DNA from: Hyphomicrobiales bacterium
GTDB lineage: Bacteria > Pseudomonadota > Alphaproteobacteria > Rhizobiales > GCA-2746425
DNA: 9,001 bases
Direction: 5' to 3'
NCBI GenBank assembly: GCA_002746425.1
Contig: NVXB01000080.1
Coordinates: 3,470-12,470 of the forward strand
Below, in pieces: positions 6,129 to 9,001 of the stretch. The position numbers and the translations under genes are program-made. Positions within the stretch are counted from its first letter, which is position 1. The number at the start of each line of letters is the position of its first letter. The notes beneath the pieces are model-generated. The model searched no databases. It worked only from the letters and a program-made list of their open reading frames with translations, and was not told where the DNA came from.

Positions 6129-7124
6129 TTATCCTGTTACATCCAGTTCAGCGGCACTTTCGCGCAAGGCTCGCGGCAGGGTGAAGACAACGTCTTCCTC
6201 CACCGTGTTTTCCAGTTCCACGCTCACTTCATAGCGCGATTTGAAGGCTTCAATCACCTCGTCGACCAGTATTTCCGGCGCGGAGGCTCCGGCGGTCAGG
6301 CCAACGGTTTTGAGCAGGCCGAGCGTTTGCCAGTCAATATCTGTCGCGCGTTGCACCAGTTGGGCAATTTTCGCGCCGCTGCGCTCTGCTACTTCGCGCA
6401 GGCGCTGAGAGTTGGACGAGTTGGGCGCACCCACCACCAGCACCGCATCGCATTTAGCAGCAATGGCTTTGACAGATGCTTGGCGGTTGGTGGTGGCGTA
6501 GCAAATATCGTCCTTATGCGGGCCGACAATGTTGGGAAAACGGTTTTGCAGCGCGGCGACAATATCGCGCGTATCATCGACAGACAGCGTGGTCTGGGTG
6601 ATCCACGCCAGATTTTCCGCGTCTTTTGGAACCAGGTTTTCTGCGTCTTCAACGGTTTCAATCAGCGTGACCGCGCCATCGGGCAATTGGCCCATCGTGC
6701 CGATCACTTCCGGGTGCCCTTTATGGCCGATCAACAAAATATCGCGGTTGCGCCGCTCATGGATCATGGCTTCTTTGTGCACTTTTGACACCAGCGGACA
6801 GGTGGCATCAATAAAGAACATGTTGCGCTTTTGAGCATCCCGTGGCACCGATTTTGGCACGCCATGGGCGGAGAAAATAACCGGTTGATCGGTGGGCGGA
6901 ATTTCCTCCAACTCATCAACAAACACCGCGCCCTTTTTGCGCAAATCATCGACAACGTATTTATTGTGCACAATCTCATGGCGCACATAAACCGGCGCGC
7001 CGTGCACTTTTAGCGCCAGCTCGACGATTTTAATCGCCCGGTCCACACCAGCGCAAAAGCCGCGCGGCGCTGCCAGATAAAGAGTGAGAGGAGCCTTGGC
7101 GGCGGGGGTCATTTTAGTGTCCAT
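6129..7124 (-). CDS. ispH: 4-hydroxy-3-methylbut-2-enyl diphosphate reductase
   Basis: This is the last enzyme of the MEP pathway, an iron-sulfur protein that reduces HMBPP to isopentenyl and dimethylallyl diphosphate. The 331 residues are slightly longer than the E. coli enzyme. The three cluster cysteines are C24 (PRGFCAGVDRA), C109 (DATCPLV) and C208 (DDICYAT). The catalytic glutamate E139 sits in GHPEVIGT. The diphosphate-binding SSNSQRL lies at 236-242, with HGVP at 87-90 and TQTTLS at 176-181. The start is uncertain: the ATG at 7124 has no visible Shine-Dalgarno, while an ATG four codons later (7112) has GGA 7 nt upstream. It is the first gene of the operon and divergent from sodB; the promoter should lie in 7125-7200. 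Confidence 0.96.
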   Translation of the reverse strand: MDTKMTPAAKAPLTLYLAAPRGFCAGVDRAIKIVELALKVHGAPVYVRHEIVHNKYVVDDLRKKGAVFVDELEEIPPTDQPVIFSAHGVPKSVPRDAQKRNMFFIDATCPLVSKVHKEAMIHERRNRDILLIGHKGHPEVIGTMGQLPDGAVTLIETVEDAENLVPKDAENLAWITQTTLSVDDTRDIVAALQNRFPNIVGPHKDDICYATTNRQASVKAIAAKCDAVLVVGAPNSSNSQRLREVAERSGAKIAQLVQRATDIDWQTLGLLKTVGLTAGASAPEILVDEVIEAFKSRYEVSVELENTVEEDVVFTLPRALRESAAELDVTG

Positions 7125-7224
7125 GATAAACAGAAATGTGGCGTATTCGCTGGCTATGTAGCACCGGGCAAACCGGTTAGCAAAGGCTCAAATGGGCCAA
7201 ATCGGCGCGCCAACAAGTTTGTCA

Positions 7225-7253
7225 TTGCCGGAACAGGCCCATCTGCTTATGTT
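7225..7253 (+). promoter_or_regulatory. Candidate promoter of sodB
   Basis: TTGCCG (7225-7230) and TATGTT (7248-7253) have a 17 bp spacer, each matching the sigma-70 consensus at four of six positions. The leader to the ATG at 7331 would be about 70 nt. It contains a short inverted repeat, CGGTA (7269-7273) and TACCG (7282-7286), of unknown meaning. Confidence 0.35.
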
Positions 7254-7330
7254 GCAACCAAGAGCAGCCGGTAAGTTTTACTACCGACACGCCCGAGTTT
7301 TTGACCCACGCCAACTGCTGGAGACCTCCC

Positions 7331-7927
7331 ATGGCTTTTGAACTCCCGGATCTTCCCTATGCCTATGATGCATTGGGCCCTTATATGTCCGCTGAAACGC
7401 TGGAATTCCACCACGACAAGCACCACAATGCCTATGTAAATGCCGGCAATGGCATGATGGAAGGCACCGATTACGCCAACATGTCTCTGGAAGACATCGT
7501 GCGCAAAAGCCACTCCGACAATCCCGGCCTGTTCAATCAGGCAGGCCAGCATTTCAACCATATCCATTTTTGGAAATGGATGAAGCCAAATGGCGGCGGC
7601 AAGCTTCCTGGTGCGCTTGAAGCTAAAATCAATGCTGATCTTGGCTCTTTTGATGCCTTCCGCGATGCCTTTATTAAAGCTGGCATGACCCAGTTTGGTT
7701 CTGGCTGGTGCTGGCTCGTTGTTAAAGACGGCAAGCTGGAAATCATGAAAACACCAAACGGCGAAAACCCGCTGGTGCATGACGCAACGCCCATTCTTGG
7801 CTGCGATGTTTGGGAACATTCCTACTACATCGATTACCGCAATCTGCGTCCAAAATATTTGGAAGCCTTTGTCGATAATCTGGTGAACTGGGAATACGTA
7901 AGCGAGCTTCTGGAAGCTTCTTCCTAA
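7331..7927 (+). CDS. sodB: Superoxide dismutase, iron type
   Basis: The enzyme converts superoxide to oxygen and hydrogen peroxide in the cytoplasm; no signal peptide is present. The 198 residues are the normal family length. Metal ligands are H27 (EFHHDKHH), H77 (FNHIHFW), D159 and H163 (DVWEHSYYIDY). Q73, four residues before H77, is the position that holds the active-site glutamine in iron enzymes; manganese enzymes carry it elsewhere. The IDYRN ending of the signature also favours iron. Cambialistic activity cannot be excluded. GGAGA at 7320-7324, 6 nt upstream, sets the start at 7331; an ATG ten codons earlier would add an atypical MTHANC extension. It is followed by a strong terminator and is divergent from the ispH operon, whose iron-sulfur enzyme is itself sensitive to superoxide. 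Confidence 0.95.
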   Translation: MAFELPDLPYAYDALGPYMSAETLEFHHDKHHNAYVNAGNGMMEGTDYANMSLEDIVRKSHSDNPGLFNQAGQHFNHIHFWKWMKPNGGGKLPGALEAKINADLGSFDAFRDAFIKAGMTQFGSGWCWLVVKDGKLEIMKTPNGENPLVHDATPILGCDVWEHSYYIDYRNLRPKYLEAFVDNLVNWEYVSELLEASS

Positions 7928-7950
7928 CGCCAGACGGTCAATAAGAAATC

Positions 7951-7985
7951 AAAAGCCCGGTGGATCAGTTCTGCCGGGCTTTTTT
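7951..7985 (+). terminator. Rho-independent terminator between sodB and the DUF899 gene
   Basis: AAAAGCCCGG (7951-7960) pairs with CCGGGCTTTT (7974-7983) around a 13 nt loop, and the T-run continues to 7985. It begins 23 bp after the sodB stop. The A-tract on the opposite strand lets it also stop the convergent DUF899 transcript, which ends at 8001. Confidence 0.9.
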
Positions 7986-8000
7986 GTTGGGCTTTCGTCA

Positions 8001-8705
8001 TTATGCCGCGTCATAACTATCGTTGCGGCGCAGCCAAGACATGATGCCGGGCAGATTATCTTCATCGCGGCCCTTGGGGGTTAAATCCAGCAATTGATAG
8101 GTGGCATTCACCGAATCCAGTCCTCGGCTAAAGGTGGAATATTTGTGGCCAATGGTGCCATCTTCCAGTTTTAGAAACGTGCTGATGCCGGGCATTTCAC
8201 TGCCAAAAACCTTGCCGGAATAATTGTAGCCCAAACCTACCGGCTCATCATTGCCTTCAAAGGTGACACCAAAATCCTTGCTAAAAGAGCTTGCCTGCGC
8301 AGACACCCAGGGAAACGACCAGCCCATGCGTTTGCGATAGGCCAGCAACACCGGCAGCGGCGCATTGGATACGCAGGCGAACGCCGTGTCGCGGGCGGAC
8401 AAATGCACCAGCGAGCCATCAAAACCATCGGCCCAGAACGAGCAACTTGGGCAACCCTCTTTCCAATCAGGCCCGTACATAAAGTGATAGACCAGCAACT
8501 GGCTTTTATCGCCAAACAGATCGCCAAGGGTCTTTTGGCCATTCTCGGTATCAAACGAATAGCTTTGTTCCACCTTTACCAAGGGCAGAGCCCGACGCGC
8601 GGCGGATAGTCTGTCGCGTTCGCGCATCAAAGCCTTTTCATCGGCGAGCAGCGCAATTCGCGCTTCCAGCCATTGCGCCCGGCTGGCAAATTTTGGTGAT
8701 GTCAT
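8001..8705 (-). CDS. DUF899 family thioredoxin-like protein
   Basis: The 234-residue protein is cytosolic. The N-terminal helix region contains LEARIALLADEKALMRERDRL (14-34, interrupted basic/acidic heptads), then SYSFDTENG and a thioredoxin-like core LLVYHFMYGPD (70-80). The CPSC motif at 85-88 is followed by SFWADGFDG, the hallmark of DUF899. GWSFPW (128-133) and YSTFSRGLD (189-197) are also family segments. The CxxC in a thioredoxin fold suggests redox chemistry, but no DUF899 reaction is known to me. The start at 8705 is preferred because AGGAG lies 7 nt upstream; a 17-codon longer frame would place translation inside the region just after the operator. DUF899 genes are often near ArsR-type regulators and SRPBCC proteins; none is seen here, but the palindrome at 8748 fits such control. 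Confidence 0.92.
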   Translation of the reverse strand: MTSPKFASRAQWLEARIALLADEKALMRERDRLSAARRALPLVKVEQSYSFDTENGQKTLGDLFGDKSQLLVYHFMYGPDWKEGCPSCSFWADGFDGSLVHLSARDTAFACVSNAPLPVLLAYRKRMGWSFPWVSAQASSFSKDFGVTFEGNDEPVGLGYNYSGKVFGSEMPGISTFLKLEDGTIGHKYSTFSRGLDSVNATYQLLDLTPKGRDEDNLPGIMSWLRRNDSYDAA

Positions 8706-8747
8706 GATGAAACTCCTGTTTTCTGCAGGATTATCATCAAACACAGA

Positions 8748-8773
8748 TACATTCAACCATTTGGTTGAATGTA
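8748..8773. promoter_or_regulatory. Perfect 26 bp palindromic operator of the DUF899 gene
   Basis: TACATTCAACCA (8748-8759) and TGGTTGAATGTA (8762-8773) are exact inverted arms around TT. The site lies 42 bp before the ATG of the DUF899 gene, where it would overlap the promoter: on the minus strand its right half contains TTGAAT, a possible -35, with TAATCC 17 bp on as a poor -10. Such an arm length and position suit a dimeric winged-helix repressor; the ArsR family is my guess. That it is an operator is likely; the regulator is not in the window. Confidence 0.75.
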
Positions 8774-8828
8774 ATTACTACTACCTACACCCACTTGCTT
8801 GTGCGCTCGCCACATAGTTTCCACATTG

Positions 8829-8868
8829 TTCGACCAACTTAATCTTATTGTTCAACTATTTTTGAACA
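8829..8868. promoter_or_regulatory. Cluster of half-sites resembling the DUF899 operator
   Basis: TTCGACCA (8829-8836) and TTCAACTA (8851-8858) each match the operator half-site TTCAACCA at seven of eight positions. The second is part of an inverted repeat, TGTTCAA (8849-8855) and TTGAACA (8862-8868), with a 6 bp gap. They lie in the shared region between DUF899 (-) and the gene at 8989 (+), so one regulator might contact both promoters. Chance similarity is possible. Confidence 0.35.
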
Positions 8869-8885
8869 GTACGTTCAATTGTTCA

Positions 8886-8902
8886 TGGTAACGTTATTAC
8901 CA
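8886..8902. promoter_or_regulatory. LacI-like palindrome upstream of the right-edge gene
   Basis: TGGTAA (8886-8891) and TTACCA (8897-8902) are inverted arms, and the 8 bp TAACGTTA (8889-8896), with a central CG, is itself a palindrome. Operators of LacI-family sugar regulators in proteobacteria often look like TGGTAACGTTACCA; here the right half seems shifted by 3 bp. The site is 87 bp before the ATG at 8989. The regulator is unknown. Confidence 0.4.
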
Positions 8903-8917
8903 AAGATGTGTATTGTT

Positions 8918-8950
8918 GAGTTGGGGCCACAACTCTAGATGCCTTTTTTT
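8918..8950 (+). promoter_or_regulatory. Leader hairpin followed by a seven-T run
   Basis: GAGTTG (8918-8923) pairs with CAACTC (8930-8935) around a 6 nt loop. A run of seven T begins 8 nt later (8944-8950). The stem is short and the T-run is not adjacent, so this is a poor terminator; it could be a weak attenuator or another protein-binding palindrome in the leader of the gene at 8989. Confidence 0.3.
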
Positions 8951-8988
8951 GCGTTTAGGGATGACTGAAGACTTTTGGAGAGGACTAC

Positions 8989-9001
8989 ATGAAAAAAATA
9001 T
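8989..9001 (+). CDS. Start of an unidentified gene cut by the right edge
   Basis: Only ATG AAA AAA ATA and one further base are in the window (MKKI). GGAGAGGA at 8977-8984 is a strong Shine-Dalgarno at proper distance, so this is very probably a real start. MKKI is a common beginning of signal peptides, which would suit an exported protein or outer-membrane receptor, but four residues prove nothing. An overlapping frame from the ATG at 8961 is also open but has its only ribosome-binding-like sequence too close. Confidence 0.6.

Noticed and set aside
5991..6788. Long plus-strand frame of 265 codons opposite ispH and thrB
   Set aside because: It lies entirely antisense to two well-supported genes with complete catalytic motifs, has no ribosome binding site of note, and its composition is the usual mirror of a coding strand.
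7247..7819. Minus-strand frame of 190 codons opposite sodB
   Set aside because: It is the antisense of sodB, which has all metal ligands; no recognisable domain appears in the antisense translation.
8828..8884. Possible alphaproteobacterial LexA box (GTTC-N7-GTTC)
   Set aside because: Several GTTC and GAAC words occur, but none with a 7 bp gap in direct orientation; the closest is GTTC-N4-GTTC at 8873-8884.

Overview
The window looks like ordinary chromosomal DNA of an alphaproteobacterium, probably of the Hyphomicrobiales (Rhizobiales) type. Three things point there: the gene order ispH-thrB-rnhA, two secreted proteins with the BA14K domain (a family found mainly in that order), and short hairpin repeats beginning CGTCATCC, a style common in alphaproteobacterial genomes. 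The genus cannot be named from the sequence alone.

Layout. Positions 1-365 (-) hold the N-terminal part of a secreted, cysteine-rich protein of unknown function that runs off the left edge. A 378 bp divergent gap follows, with one doubtful small ORF (478-744) carrying a pentapeptide-repeat-like stretch. Next is a secreted protein (744-1694, +) with a faint resemblance to TbpB-type beta-barrel domains. It converges on a glutathione S-transferase-like protein with a C-terminal extension (1757-2692, -). Two BA14K paralogues (2886-3212 and 3440-3859, both -) each have a signal peptide, a strong ribosome binding site and a hairpin terminator. About 830 bp without a gene (3860-4689) contain two MITE/REP-like elements and stacked copies of their end sequence.

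The core block is the minus-strand operon ispH (6129-7124), thrB (5160-6125), rnhA (4690-5163): isoprenoid precursor synthesis, threonine synthesis and RNA/DNA hybrid removal. The spacing is tight (3 bp, then a 4-base GTGA overlap). Divergent from it is sodB (7331-7927, +), an iron-type superoxide dismutase, closed by a clear terminator shared with the convergent DUF899 thioredoxin-like gene (8001-8705, -). Upstream of DUF899 is a perfect 26 bp palindrome, almost certainly an operator. The 283 bp between DUF899 and a gene starting at 8989 (+, cut by the right edge) is dense in inverted repeats and looks like a shared regulatory region.

No convincing new multi-gene system is present. The best leads are the compensated arm changes in the two repeats, the DUF899 operator with related half-sites across the divergent region, a LacI-like palindrome before the truncated right-edge gene, and the two unassigned secreted proteins on the left.
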